Shown piece after piece: positions 23,001 through 31,933 of a DNA stretch of 37,640 bases. Source of the DNA: CAYHOI01 sp964358175. Lineage in GTDB: Bacteria; Margulisbacteria; Riflemargulisbacteria; GWF2-35-9. Position 1 is the first letter of the stretch. Each line of letters starts with the position of its first letter. The DNA lies in NCBI GenBank assembly GCA_964358175.1, contig CAYHOI010000007.1, positions 1 through 37,640 of the forward strand. The letters run 5' to 3'. The position numbers were made by a program, and so were the translations under genes. The notes under the pieces were generated by a model. That model had not been told where the DNA came from and searched no databases. It worked only from the letters and a program-made list of their open reading frames with translations.

Positions 23001-26000
23001 GACTCGCGTCAGATCGCCTCCATTCAAACGATGATTTCGGGGTATCAGTATCAAATGATCGGCATTCTGATGATCGCGGACAGTCTGATGGATACACACG
23101 ATATTGTGTTGCAGGTGTTGTACGGCGTGAGAGCCAAGGCTCCGCTCATGCGTGCCGCAGTGGGACTCGCGAACAGCATTATGGGGATCATCAATGAGGC
23201 GGCCAATTATCAGATCTCGCAAACTTATGGTCAAGTTCAGGAGCACAACCGGGCGCGACAGCAGGAGATCGATCTGCAAAAGATCAAGCACGCGATGGCT
23301 TCTGCGACGATGTCCTTCGCGATTAACCTGGTGGTTACAATAGCCGCAGGGGCTTTAGGGGCGGCAGGACAGATAGTCACAGCCCTGATTGTCGCCATCG
23401 CAGGAACTTTACTCAATATGATGATGTCTTATTTGGACTACCAATTCGCCAAACAGATCTACAAAAATTACGACGAGTGGGAAGCGGATACGGCTATCGC
23501 GCTGATAGAAACGAACGAGGAGAAGGACAAGGAGATATCAGATCGAACTTATAATAGAACCCAGGAAGTCTTTCATAAAGTCTACGACTCTATTCGAAAT
23601 TTGGAGAAAAAGATCTATGAAGAAATCAATAAGATTTCCTTTGCCAACAGTACGATTAGTATCGGCAATGGCTTCGTGGGAATTAATCCCGTGGCCTTGT
23701 CCGAGGCGACGGTTGCGATCACGCGCTTTCTCGCGGCGATCATGGCGGTTCTGATGGTTACCCGCGCTGTCGAGGATATTCGGGCAGTTGTGGTGGCCTT
23801 GACGCTTGGCGTTCAATACGATTCCGGCTTTGAGTATGTGGTGACTGGCGTGAAAATTTTGAATACGGACGCGACCGGAGCCCTGTCCACTCGTCGGCAG
23901 CAGCTGGAACTGGATATTGAAGGGTACAATCGCATGATTCAGGCCAAGCATGATCTGGAAGACGCGAAGAAGGCGTTTCAGTCTGCGATGGTGTTTGGGG
24001 CGATTCAGATCGTGCTGAGCGTCGCACTCGCGTTTGCCTCAGCGTATTTGAGTACGCAACAAGCTCCTGTTACGGGTGGCCCTCCTGGTGCTCACCTTCG
24101 TAACGCCCAGCTACTGGTGGTTAGTCTGTATGTTGCGAAATTCCTGGTTGGGGCGATGAAGCATTTGTCCGATTTGAGACTTGCCCAGGAGAAAGTGAAC
24201 CGTGAGAAATTCGGGGATGTGGAAAAAGCGAATGTACTCCTGATGGCGTATTTCGACAAGCTCTATCTGGGCAAAGAAGAGGATCCGGTGATCCGGCAGG
24301 TGAAAAAAGCCTTGAAGTCGATGAATCTGAGTCTTGTGGAGTCCTCTGCGAATGGCATGATTACGTTGAATTCAGGCTATTTAGCGGAATTACAATACCT
24401 TGTCGCTGAAATTTTTGAACATCAGAACGCGATTCTGGAGGCCTTGCAGGCACTCGCGGAGGCCAGGGATATCGTTCGGGGCATGACCTGGCGCATCCCT
24501 GCAACGTCGGAGAGGTTTGCCGAGGCGAGAGTGGTGAACCAGTTGTGGAATCAGGCACTCAATCAATTGCTTCAGATTTCTGCCACCAATATCGGAGACT
24601 ATATCACTCGGTACAACGCTCGTGTCCAAGCGGAACTAAACCTAGCTGTGCTGACGGCCAAGATCATGGTGCAGATGGTGTTTGAGGCGTTGAATCTGGC
24701 GGGATCGATTGTCTCGATGTTCAAGGGACCTACAAATCAGGTCGGGTTGGCTCTCCTGATGAACCAAAAAGGGGATTTTTATATTCCACTGACCGTGATG
24801 AAGGGGCTGATTACCTATCTCGTTGACAAGGCCGCCCGCGAGAAGTTTAACAGTCAGGCTGAGGGGAAAGCGAAGGCGAAACATCCGGGGGGCAGTCTTC
24901 TCATCCATGCCAAGGGATCTGCTGTGACATCACTCAAATATCAGTCAATGCTTCTCGGGCAGATGGCGGGGCGCATGGGGATGGAGAACCAAATCATGAC
25001 GATTAAGTTTAACGAGCAGGTCGCTATGGCGAACCGGTTTGACGATATGATTGATAGTATTCTCAAGCAGGCCGCGAAGTGGCGGCCACTGAGCAAGGAG
25101 GAGAGGGCGAAGAAGGAGGAGGATAAGCTACTTGAAAAAGGAAACGCGGTAATGGAGGCTGAAAAAAAACTCAAGGAAGCTGAAGAAAAAGGAGACATCG
25201 TCGCTATTCCAGTGCTAACAGAAAATCTTGCACGCTGTCGGCAGGAGAATAATAAGGCGCAAGCGACGGTATTAGATAATAAAGTCAAGGAGGCTCAGAA
25301 TAAAATTAAATCAAGCACAATGGGTGAATCTGAAAAGACGGAATTAATGAAAGAAACAAGTGAGATCAAAGAATCACTTGAAAAAATGACTGGAACTCCC
25401 GAAGAACAAAAGAAGGTTCTAGAGACTTTGGAGGCACGGATAGGGAACGTAGAAACAGCCTTCACCAATTTAACCAAACCAGTTCCTGTGCCAAACAATA
25501 GTGGTGTAACCGAAAACCTGAAAACGGAAGCAAAGATTTCTGGTAAAACAGGGAACGATTCTAAAATTAGTTTGACTGACAAAATCTTCAATCCCGAAAA
25601 TCTTAAAAAAATTAAAACATTCCTAGATAATTCCGATATCGCCGGAACTATTGATAATGCGACTACGAAAGTGAAGGCAGCGATCGCTCTCGCGCCCCTT
25701 ACCCACCGTCCGCCCCGATTCCAGACGGAATACCAATTATCGGAAATTGATCAGCCGATCAATTATTCCGACCCTGGGCTGAATGCCTTGAGTGATATGG
25801 TGCAACAACTTGAGAATGAGGTGCAGAGTCTTTTTTTTGGGGGTGGAGTGATAAGCGAAGCGATATCAAAAAAGCTTCAAAGCTGGATGAACAGTGGGAA
25901 TCCTGTGATTGAAACTGCGAAAGCGGTTGTAGCAGCAAATAAATTGAACGTTGACCCACAACAAATAAAAACCAACGTGATGAGTGAGTTGCACAAAACT

Positions 26001-29000
26001 GGTTATCCAATTGACATTAAGAAAGCAAAACAAAAAATTGATAGTTTGATAGACATCGCACTTGTGAGTAAGCAAGGGGAAAAAGCTGATAAGAGTGTTG
26101 TTAAACAGTTGGTTCGAAGCAATGTATTTCTTGAAAGTGGCCTTCTCGAACAAACGATTGGAAATAGTGGTAAATTACTTGGGAATCAAAAGATAGATAG
26201 TAAAATGGTTATCAGTAAAATGACTGATAGCACAAATTCCGTGGTAAAAGCGATTGGTAACGAGATTAATCTTATCAAGATAGAACCGAAAAGGGATCTT
26301 AAGACACTCAAAGAGCTGTTGAGTGAAATGTTTAGTTATGAGATAACCAACATGATTGATGCAGATAACCTCTTTAATATCTTAAGCAATATGACAAATG
26401 TTTCACAGCAACTGCTATCTAAACTTCCACTCGTTTCAACCCTGAATACTAAAGTTAAAGCTGATTGTGATTTGCTTGCCAATCTATTTGAATTGTTCGA
26501 CAACGCAAAACTTGTGATACTTGCACCAGCCACTCCGAGTAAACCTGCACATGCAGTGCTTGTTATAAATGGACAAACACTAGATTTCAGTGAGGGAGGA
26601 TTTTCGGTATCTGAAGGGGAACCTACTGGCGATGTGATTGAGACCTATGAGAGGACAGCCGGTAGGGTTACCTTAACGGTACAAAATGGGTCCTCAATTG
26701 TTGCAATGGCTCCCGACTCTTACGTTGTCAAAGTGGATGCCCCCGATAGCAAATTTAAGCTTGCTGCCCGCGGAGATCAATCCCGCCCGCAAGCTCAGCC
26801 CACAGTTTCGGACTCTCGAATTCAGATTCCCTTTCAGGACGTGATTCACCCTAAGTCTCAAGCCGTATCAACCATACCTGTTCCAGAAGAGAGACTCCTC
26901 CTGAACCTATCCGCCAAGCCTCTCACCGACGCGATGGACAAGGCTATTCGCGAGATGACACAGACCAACCGAAGCAGAGTGAAAGATCAGAAGAAACTCG
27001 ATCAGCTGATGGAAAAACTCATTGAGGAGATGATCGAAAAGGCTCAAGCAACGATGGTGGTCGCGACAGCCGCTCAGGCCGCGAATTTACGTACGAATGC
27101 AACCGAAGATAATAGGCCTACGGAGGTGCTTCAACCCAATACACAGGCTCTATCAAAGGCCATTGTGGAGAATGTGACCGCAAAGCTGAGTTCTATCTTT
27201 TCAGAGCACATGTCTCAAGCTCAGGATCTCATGGCTTTGCAGGGTCCAGCTCAGATGATTCCAGCCCAGGAACCATCTTCGAAGGTGAAATCGGCGATTA
27301 AACAGGCCGTGGAGTATCTGGAGACCCAGGACTCCGAGCTACTGAGCGAAGCGCAGCGGGAGCTGAGTACGCAGTCGGTAATGCCTGGTGCGCCGGTGAC
27401 GAGTCCGGTGATTGCGGGCATGAAGAGCACTGCGTTTGAAGTGCCGCAAGCAGCGGTGTTGGGCTTGACGGCACAGGACGAGCAGACGCTGAGACTGATG
27501 GAAGTGGTGAGTCAGGTTAATGCGGTGAAAGCGAAGGTGGAGCAGGCGCATTCACCGCTTGTACCCCCGACGAAGGAACAGGGACAACAGATGCTCAAGG
27601 ATGCGGTGCAGAGTTTTCAAAACATTGTGAATACAGGTGTGATCCAAAGCGCAGACATCCAGAAGAAAGTGAAAGAGATGAGTCAAAAAACCGTAACCCT
27701 GGACGATATCGAGGATTTGACGAAGTTGCTGGAATCGGAAACGCAGGAGAGTACGTTGTCGCTACCGCAAAAGGTTGTTGTGAAAGATGCGATCACGGCC
27801 TTGAACGTGAGCCTATCGAGTATCCAGCTGACGAAAACGGATGGTCCGGTGTCGAAGATCCTGAACAACCGGCAACTGAGTACACAGGAGAGGGTAGAGC
27901 AACTCTTGCAGTTGCAGAATCCGAAAGCGGTGTTGGCACAATTGCAAGCGAACCCGCAGATAGCGAAGCAAAACAAAGAAGCGGTCACACAGTATATCGC
28001 GAAAGTGAATGTGCCCCTAGAAGTATTGGAGCAAGTGGCCCCGATGATGGTGGCGGTACTGGCGCAGACGGAGCCGCAGAATCGGCGACAGGTGTTAAGG
28101 CGGGTACTGAATGAAGTGGTAGCGCAAGCGAGTGAAGGCGAAAGGGCGACTGAGAATCTGCAACCGGTGATGAAAGCGATGGCGGTGTTGGCGCAGGGAC
28201 GAGCGAGTGGGGTGTTGAGCCAGGAAGATATGCAGATGGTGGTGAAACCGCTGGTACAGGTGATGACCAGTCTACCCGCTGAGCAAAAGAAAGCTGTAGC
28301 AATGCAACTGGTGGTGCTGAGTGAGCAGAGTGCAGCAGTGATGAAACCGTATCACGTGGAGGTGAGCAAGGCAGTGACGCAGGCGAGTGAGGAGTTTACG
28401 GAGCTGATGAGCGAGGCGCAAACGGAGCTGAGCACAGCCCAGGCGGCAGCGATGAGTGCGCCGGTGACGAGTCCGGTGATTGCGGGCATGAAGAGCACTG
28501 CGTTTGAAGTGCCGCAAGCAGCGGTGTTGGGCTTGACGGCACAGGACGAGCAGACGCTGAGACTGATGGAAGTGGTGAGTCAGGTTAATGCGGTGAAAGC
28601 GAAGGTGGAGCAGGCGCATTCACCGCTTGTACCCCCGACGAAGGAACAGGGACAACAGATGCTCANNNNNNNNNNNNNNNNNNNNNNNNNNNNNNNNNNN
28701 NNNNNNNNNNNNNNNNNNNNNNNNNNNNNNNNNNNNNNNNNNNNNNNNNNNNNNNNNNNNNNNNNAGGTGTGGAGCAAACGACACCTGAGCGAGCGGTGT
28801 TGGGGCTGAGCGATCAGGATTCGCAACTTGTTCCACCATTTCTTGCAATTATTTCAAAGTTGAGGGCGGGAATATCTCAACACAATATGACACAAATCTT
28901 AAAGCATGAGAATGAGTTGGTGCAGTGGTCTGCAAGCGTCGCCAAACAAACAGGAATATCTCTAGGACATTTGATCGAGAACAAGTCGTTTATTCTGCTA

Positions 29001-29504
29001 TTGCCGGAGGTGCAACGTGTCATAAGACAATTAAAGAATGTTTCTCTGAGTAATCATGCTGACCTGGATTGGGTTCAGTCTGAGCTTACACGAATTGAGA
29101 AATACTATGTTGTAGTTCCAAATGTTTCGGATTTCTTTGATAGAATAGTTGATGTGATCCACGATCCTGGTTATGAGTTGAAGAATAATGTTGAGCTTGA
29201 GGACTTATTACAGAGGGCTGGAGAGTATGGACAGCTACTAGAGGCACTCCTTGCTCGAATGGACACAGTTCTTCAGGATCAGGTTTTAAAGGTGAGGTTA
29301 ATTCAAATAAGACAACTCATACTGGATAATCACGAACGGAATCAATGGGCTCAAAATATGTTACTCACAACTTTGGCGGGAATCATAAATGTAAGTCAGA
29401 GTGTGGTCGTAACTAGCTTAGTAAATCAAGTATGGGAGAAAAAACGTTTCGATAAAAAATGGGATCCCAATCGTACAAATATCACTCAAAGGAAGGCGGT
29501 TTAA
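20037..29504 (+). CDS. Giant multi-helical membrane-associated protein, function unknown
   Basis: One frame of at least 3155 residues, interrupted by a 100-N gap (28666-28765) but in frame on both sides. There is no signal peptide. In order: a soluble domain (1-160); an acidic and Thr/Gln-rich linker (about 160-285, with TTQTTQQTQTQ); a helical region (300-840); a hydrophobic hairpin (about 843-895); coiled coil; a second hairpin (about 1086-1130); hydrophobic stretches near 1226-1262, 1318-1341 and 1358-1378; a charged coiled coil (about 1682-1810); a mostly hydrophilic part with a small beta-rich stretch (about 2155-2240); then Ala/Gln/Val-rich helical repeats (about 2300-2900) with a 356-residue period; and a unique C-terminus. 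Hydrophobic hairpins between coiled coils recall secretion translocators, but size and order match no family I know. The weak Shine-Dalgarno site is GGGGGA. Two unknown genes follow directly. Confidence 0.75.
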   Translation: MSGNTIPLQEIYKNERGDGIDASLFQYAHPTYFINMDDSKIGGKDDSVMISGAGSTAQAGEMSHPRSVAPIPQRETAGYILNDKAFVALEKVTIQINDASKKYFDSKLGLGLEVSVVVDESNAYITAALTHYDPPKALAYIAEKVSIALSTQGMGMPERAYLQAVNQAVAEAQPNVVIDEPVIEEKSPLASDMPVPVVIVEEKQVQTSEKAVTSESSGVETSSSLFGDADVESELAKANDQLETLETTSSEEVQVTTQTTQQTQTQAKTESQSGLLKTHTEVTEEMIKEEPFTTSQIFGGPKVLVYHGDNWVIAMYYKIANALNKAFWDFQCGLFAMLNQGLSPDDIIDIMNDLRKKILEGTISMQQGLILMNALTSGQNAGMLLDALRHPDQMQQFLKEGWKDQQKQKDSILAVLNAKYPDNYTNIDWDKGTVDINNKTMSLEEACSGSALKADDFKGLKSMSAYTNGELGSLGLKGDYSSVLTVSTDGNFSMSVDADVQSWASSLKYKSWISDYNEADTTNPYYNPVVNAPGFGGVYFKTINSIAINEAQQKMLKAMYRAIALAMIAQALHDARNIVIQITFEIQLDKVEIFTAKRFSDMLSEMTSYVDDAINKMVDYASRYNQYAFSVKMEAAKKYAHQTAKGKKKVKKAHEQMLVAQFQAGLLYNLKKVSLDITSQYLSVMKSNASMLTDSKSPFDKARAKLLQELMSSVERGEFVIKDTQGGAGKSNFNEDKLTELNLAMQNIKFTQMAYEMAQSMLTSVKDAVIKLLFKVDTSSDLSDAMVQLVDRVSNMTASWMKRYVDSIKMQMQIDNSLIDAAKQYKDAKKAYKAAKKAASMGFMSMIIKIIAVIIIIAVSVLTMGGFAPIGSMLITSMIIAATVLMVLAAIIDYMAQMAQLKAAYDALKEDFSFQITALSTQLLDMLQEKDRLEGTRDQLRQDQSRYEETMKSIADSLRRMTSKMWGLVAQLNGTHLWTNKDGGFKGVDSRQIASIQTMISGYQYQMIGILMIADSLMDTHDIVLQVLYGVRAKAPLMRAAVGLANSIMGIINEAANYQISQTYGQVQEHNRARQQEIDLQKIKHAMASATMSFAINLVVTIAAGALGAAGQIVTALIVAIAGTLLNMMMSYLDYQFAKQIYKNYDEWEADTAIALIETNEEKDKEISDRTYNRTQEVFHKVYDSIRNLEKKIYEEINKISFANSTISIGNGFVGINPVALSEATVAITRFLAAIMAVLMVTRAVEDIRAVVVALTLGVQYDSGFEYVVTGVKILNTDATGALSTRRQQLELDIEGYNRMIQAKHDLEDAKKAFQSAMVFGAIQIVLSVALAFASAYLSTQQAPVTGGPPGAHLRNAQLLVVSLYVAKFLVGAMKHLSDLRLAQEKVNREKFGDVEKANVLLMAYFDKLYLGKEEDPVIRQVKKALKSMNLSLVESSANGMITLNSGYLAELQYLVAEIFEHQNAILEALQALAEARDIVRGMTWRIPATSERFAEARVVNQLWNQALNQLLQISATNIGDYITRYNARVQAELNLAVLTAKIMVQMVFEALNLAGSIVSMFKGPTNQVGLALLMNQKGDFYIPLTVMKGLITYLVDKAAREKFNSQAEGKAKAKHPGGSLLIHAKGSAVTSLKYQSMLLGQMAGRMGMENQIMTIKFNEQVAMANRFDDMIDSILKQAAKWRPLSKEERAKKEEDKLLEKGNAVMEAEKKLKEAEEKGDIVAIPVLTENLARCRQENNKAQATVLDNKVKEAQNKIKSSTMGESEKTELMKETSEIKESLEKMTGTPEEQKKVLETLEARIGNVETAFTNLTKPVPVPNNSGVTENLKTEAKISGKTGNDSKISLTDKIFNPENLKKIKTFLDNSDIAGTIDNATTKVKAAIALAPLTHRPPRFQTEYQLSEIDQPINYSDPGLNALSDMVQQLENEVQSLFFGGGVISEAISKKLQSWMNSGNPVIETAKAVVAANKLNVDPQQIKTNVMSELHKTGYPIDIKKAKQKIDSLIDIALVSKQGEKADKSVVKQLVRSNVFLESGLLEQTIGNSGKLLGNQKIDSKMVISKMTDSTNSVVKAIGNEINLIKIEPKRDLKTLKELLSEMFSYEITNMIDADNLFNILSNMTNVSQQLLSKLPLVSTLNTKVKADCDLLANLFELFDNAKLVILAPATPSKPAHAVLVINGQTLDFSEGGFSVSEGEPTGDVIETYERTAGRVTLTVQNGSSIVAMAPDSYVVKVDAPDSKFKLAARGDQSRPQAQPTVSDSRIQIPFQDVIHPKSQAVSTIPVPEERLLLNLSAKPLTDAMDKAIREMTQTNRSRVKDQKKLDQLMEKLIEEMIEKAQATMVVATAAQAANLRTNATEDNRPTEVLQPNTQALSKAIVENVTAKLSSIFSEHMSQAQDLMALQGPAQMIPAQEPSSKVKSAIKQAVEYLETQDSELLSEAQRELSTQSVMPGAPVTSPVIAGMKSTAFEVPQAAVLGLTAQDEQTLRLMEVVSQVNAVKAKVEQAHSPLVPPTKEQGQQMLKDAVQSFQNIVNTGVIQSADIQKKVKEMSQKTVTLDDIEDLTKLLESETQESTLSLPQKVVVKDAITALNVSLSSIQLTKTDGPVSKILNNRQLSTQERVEQLLQLQNPKAVLAQLQANPQIAKQNKEAVTQYIAKVNVPLEVLEQVAPMMVAVLAQTEPQNRRQVLRRVLNEVVAQASEGERATENLQPVMKAMAVLAQGRASGVLSQEDMQMVVKPLVQVMTSLPAEQKKAVAMQLVVLSEQSAAVMKPYHVEVSKAVTQASEEFTELMSEAQTELSTAQAAAMSAPVTSPVIAGMKSTAFEVPQAAVLGLTAQDEQTLRLMEVVSQVNAVKAKVEQAHSPLVPPTKEQGQQMLXXXXXXXXXXXXXXXXXXXXXXXXXXXXXXXXXXGVEQTTPERAVLGLSDQDSQLVPPFLAIISKLRAGISQHNMTQILKHENELVQWSASVAKQTGISLGHLIENKSFILLLPEVQRVIRQLKNVSLSNHADLDWVQSELTRIEKYYVVVPNVSDFFDRIVDVIHDPGYELKNNVELEDLLQRAGEYGQLLEALLARMDTVLQDQVLKVRLIQIRQLILDNHERNQWAQNMLLTTLAGIINVSQSVVVTSLVNQVWEKKRFDKKWDPNRTNITQRKAV
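27389..27597 (+). repeat. Intragenic repeat, copy 1 (209 bp)
   Basis: Identical base for base to 28457-28665. The offset of 1068 bp is exactly 356 codons, so the repeat is in frame. It encodes APVTSPVIAGMKSTAFEV and the following AAVLGLTAQDEQTLRLMEVV region. Sequences just upstream of both copies (SEAQRELST and SEAQTELST) are related but diverged. Confidence 0.95.
28457..28665 (+). repeat. Intragenic repeat, copy 2 (209 bp), cut by the gap
   Basis: Identical to 27389-27597 and ending exactly where the Ns begin, so the assembly stopped inside this repeat. A third, diverged unit seems to resume after the gap: ERAVLGLSDQDSQL against AAVLGLTAQDEQTL. Confidence 0.95.
28666..28765. other. Assembly gap (100 N)
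   Basis: Exactly 100 Ns, a conventional placeholder rather than a measured length. The reading frame is kept across it. From the repeat phase I estimate the true missing length as about 895 bp, or that plus a multiple of 1068 bp; see the findings. Confidence 0.95.
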
Positions 29505-29505
29505 G

Positions 29506-31008
29506 ATGTTAAGTGAAGAGGACAGACTCTGGACGATAGCTGAAGAGGCTAGAGAGCTTCAGGCTTTTATTTTGGGTGAGACAACTGACGAGGTTCCTTC
29601 AAAATTTCAGCCCACGGATTCTTCTTTAAGACAACACGATGAACATATAAAAAAGCTCAGCGATCTCTTGGACATGAGTAGAGAATTGTCCGCTTTGCGC
29701 GGTCAAGACCCCAAGAAGAAACATGATGTTCTGGAAAAGTATGTTGAGCAATTGGAGGCATTGACCCTTAGGCCGGAAATAAGCGGAGATCAGCTTTCTT
29801 TTTGTTTGGATGGGGTGGAATATCGATTGGTTATTGAGCGAAGATATATGATCTATCTGTATTGGGAGGATCAGAAATCGCATAAGCAGGACATGATGTT
29901 TATTGGAACTTCTACAGATTTTTCATGGATACTTCGTTTGATTGAGAAATTCATGAGTTGGTTGCCTCCCGAGAAAGTTTCTCCCTTTCAAGAATTCGAG
30001 AAAAAGGTTCAAAAGGTTGCTGATCAGTTTCGGCCTGAGTGGAGAGAGTTACACAATAGAGAGGCGAAGAAACTTAATCATTCTTCAAGGCTTTTTCTTT
30101 CTGGGCGAGATGCTGACGAGATTATGAATGAATTCAAAACGTCTATGTACGGACCGGAATTTTTGGGTGTGATACAGTCAGGAAATTTGGAGAAGATTTT
30201 GGCATACTGTACTGATCTTGCCAGCAAGGTTCCTGTGAACAAAGGAGCCATAAGTGAGGAAATGTGGGCGGGCATTGAATCAGATTTAAGTTCTATTTTT
30301 GCATCTGAATCTTCCGAGTCTGTTTTGAGTCGAGAGTTGGTGGAGTCCCTGACCAGGATTCTTGGTAAATATACAGTTGCCCAGAAAATCGAAAATTTAC
30401 AAGCTGAGATGCAATCTATCCAAAAAGGAATTAGACACAGAGAGTCTGCCAGTCCCAAAAGTGTTTCTAAGGTTAAATTAATCCAAGAAGCTGTTGAAAA
30501 AGCAGATTTGTCTGATTTTACAAGTTTGGTTTCTGAGGTTTCTCAGACGGAGCGCAAAGAGATGAATGGTTATTTCAGCAAAATGACGGATGATTTTTTC
30601 AAGCATCGAGCCGAATTTTTTTCTTCGATCATGCTTGATAGTTTGTGGCTTTTTGAAGAGGAGATGGCCCGACGCTTGATCTCGTTGGTGTTGTCAGACA
30701 TAGGGCTATTTACAGATCTGGCAAATAATCCGGTTTTCGACGAATCATTTCGACAAACAATTGAGGCTAGTCTACAGGATACCATGGAGGATGTTCCTGA
30801 TTTTGACATTGAATCCGGAGCATCCTATTCTCAGGTGATTTCTCAGATAGGGGAAGCGATTTATTCAGCACACTATGAGAAGATCAAGAAGATTATCGAT
30901 GAGGTGTCTGATGAGGAATTTCCTGAGAAATTTTCCGAGCTGATGACGCCATTGATTGTTTCAGAGTTTCAGAAAGGAAATCGAACCTTTGAAAAAGATT
31001 CTGCATAG
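29506..31008 (+). CDS. Unknown 500-aa helical protein, second gene of the giant operon
   Basis: I do not recognise this protein. It is acidic, almost wholly helical, and has no signal peptide or membrane segment. A beta-rich patch (about residues 95-145, QLSFCLDGVEYRLVIERRYM onward) interrupts the helices. A short coiled coil lies around 290-310 (AQKIENLQAEMQSIQKGI). It starts 1 bp after the giant gene's stop with a Shine-Dalgarno site (AAAGGAAGG), so it is almost surely in the same operon and a candidate partner or chaperone-like accessory of the giant protein (inference). Its 3' end overlaps the next gene. Codon use resembles the C-terminal end of the giant gene. Confidence 0.8.
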   Translation: MLSEEDRLWTIAEEARELQAFILGETTDEVPSKFQPTDSSLRQHDEHIKKLSDLLDMSRELSALRGQDPKKKHDVLEKYVEQLEALTLRPEISGDQLSFCLDGVEYRLVIERRYMIYLYWEDQKSHKQDMMFIGTSTDFSWILRLIEKFMSWLPPEKVSPFQEFEKKVQKVADQFRPEWRELHNREAKKLNHSSRLFLSGRDADEIMNEFKTSMYGPEFLGVIQSGNLEKILAYCTDLASKVPVNKGAISEEMWAGIESDLSSIFASESSESVLSRELVESLTRILGKYTVAQKIENLQAEMQSIQKGIRHRESASPKSVSKVKLIQEAVEKADLSDFTSLVSEVSQTERKEMNGYFSKMTDDFFKHRAEFFSSIMLDSLWLFEEEMARRLISLVLSDIGLFTDLANNPVFDESFRQTIEASLQDTMEDVPDFDIESGASYSQVISQIGEAIYSAHYEKIKKIIDEVSDEEFPEKFSELMTPLIVSEFQKGNRTFEKDSA

Positions 31009-31933
31009 TTTGCAGCAAGTCCAAAGCAAGCAAGACTTGAATAGGATTGCTGATCAGCTTTTCTTATGCTTGAGAGCTCATCAGCAAAACATTTCTGATC
31101 GAGACTGGTCAGGGATTGGGAAAATCGTGAGTCTCATGATGACATACTATCAGGGACTTTTTAAGGATGATTCAAAGAGAAGAGAACTTTGTCAATTTAT
31201 GGCAGAGTTTATCGTTGGTCATTGTGAGTTTTCATCTGGAATTCTGTCCGCCATGTCCATCTTTGCAGACTTTCCTTTAGAGGTTTTGGAATCTCTCAAT
31301 GAATTGATCCCCTCGAGGGAAATGGACCTGATTCTTTTAACCAGAAAATTAGAGGAAGAATCTTACCTTCATGCAGAAAGATTTGAAACGTTGTCTCTTC
31401 AGGTTGAGGCAAGCAGTGAAGCAGAAAAAGAAATGATGGAGATTATTTCTGAGCCAAAGATAATCGAGGTTGTGGAGAAGACAGATGATTTTTGTCGTTC
31501 GTATTTTAAGGAGCATGAATCTGATATTTTAAGGAAAACCGAGCAAACGATGGAGGCCATGAACAAACGAATAGAGCAGATGGAAAAAGAAATAAAAAGG
31601 ATTATGCCGGATCGGCGACTAGATCCTCGAACGGTAGCTCAATGGATAGAGCACATAGACGACATAGAGATAACGAAACCTGAATATCCGGTGGCCAAGG
31701 CAGTTGAACCCAGAAAACAGGTCAAGGTTCAGCCCAAACAGATTCCAAAGAGGATAAAAGCTTCACCACCCAAGTCCAGAATGGTGATCCCCAAGCAACC
31801 AGCTAAAGGGATCCCTTCGAAGATAATCGTTCCAGAAACGCCTAATGCGAAGGGAAATGATCAGAGGTACCAAGCGGATAAAGTTATTCAAGAAATTAAA
31901 AACAAAAACAAGCCAAAAGGCCAAGCTATTTAG
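30989..31933 (+). CDS. Unknown 314-aa protein with coiled coil and basic tail
   Basis: No family recognised. The first 140 residues are helical; residues about 170-210 form a coiled coil (RKTEQTMEAMNKRIEQMEKE); the last 90 residues are disordered, rich in Lys and Pro (KQVKVQPKQIPKRIKASPPK), and could bind nucleic acid, membrane or peptidoglycan. I prefer the TTG start at 30989, with AAAGGA 10 bases before it; a TTG at 30956 is also in frame. It overlaps the upstream gene by 20 bp, indicating coupling. Its stop overlaps the end of a small membrane-protein gene on the other strand by 8 bp. It is the third gene of the giant-protein operon. Confidence 0.72.
   Translation: MKKILHSLQQVQSKQDLNRIADQLFLCLRAHQQNISDRDWSGIGKIVSLMMTYYQGLFKDDSKRRELCQFMAEFIVGHCEFSSGILSAMSIFADFPLEVLESLNELIPSREMDLILLTRKLEEESYLHAERFETLSLQVEASSEAEKEMMEIISEPKIIEVVEKTDDFCRSYFKEHESDILRKTEQTMEAMNKRIEQMEKEIKRIMPDRRLDPRTVAQWIEHIDDIEITKPEYPVAKAVEPRKQVKVQPKQIPKRIKASPPKSRMVIPKQPAKGIPSKIIVPETPNAKGNDQRYQADKVIQEIKNKNKPKGQAI

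Noticed and set aside
22737..23291. Open frame of 184 codons on the minus strand opposite the giant gene
   Set aside because: His/Leu/Arg-rich composition typical of antisense translation; no ribosome binding site, and the plus-strand frame is continuous for thousands of codons.
27389..28665. Repeats in the giant gene as a CRISPR array or transposon
   Set aside because: The repeat is coding, in frame, 1068 bp in period and without short regular spacers, terminal repeats or transposase.
20037..29504. Giant gene as a type III secretion translocator or phage tape-measure protein
   Set aside because: Hydrophobic hairpins with coiled coils are suggestive, but translocators are several times smaller, no secretion apparatus or phage structural gene is in the window, and no family motif is visible.
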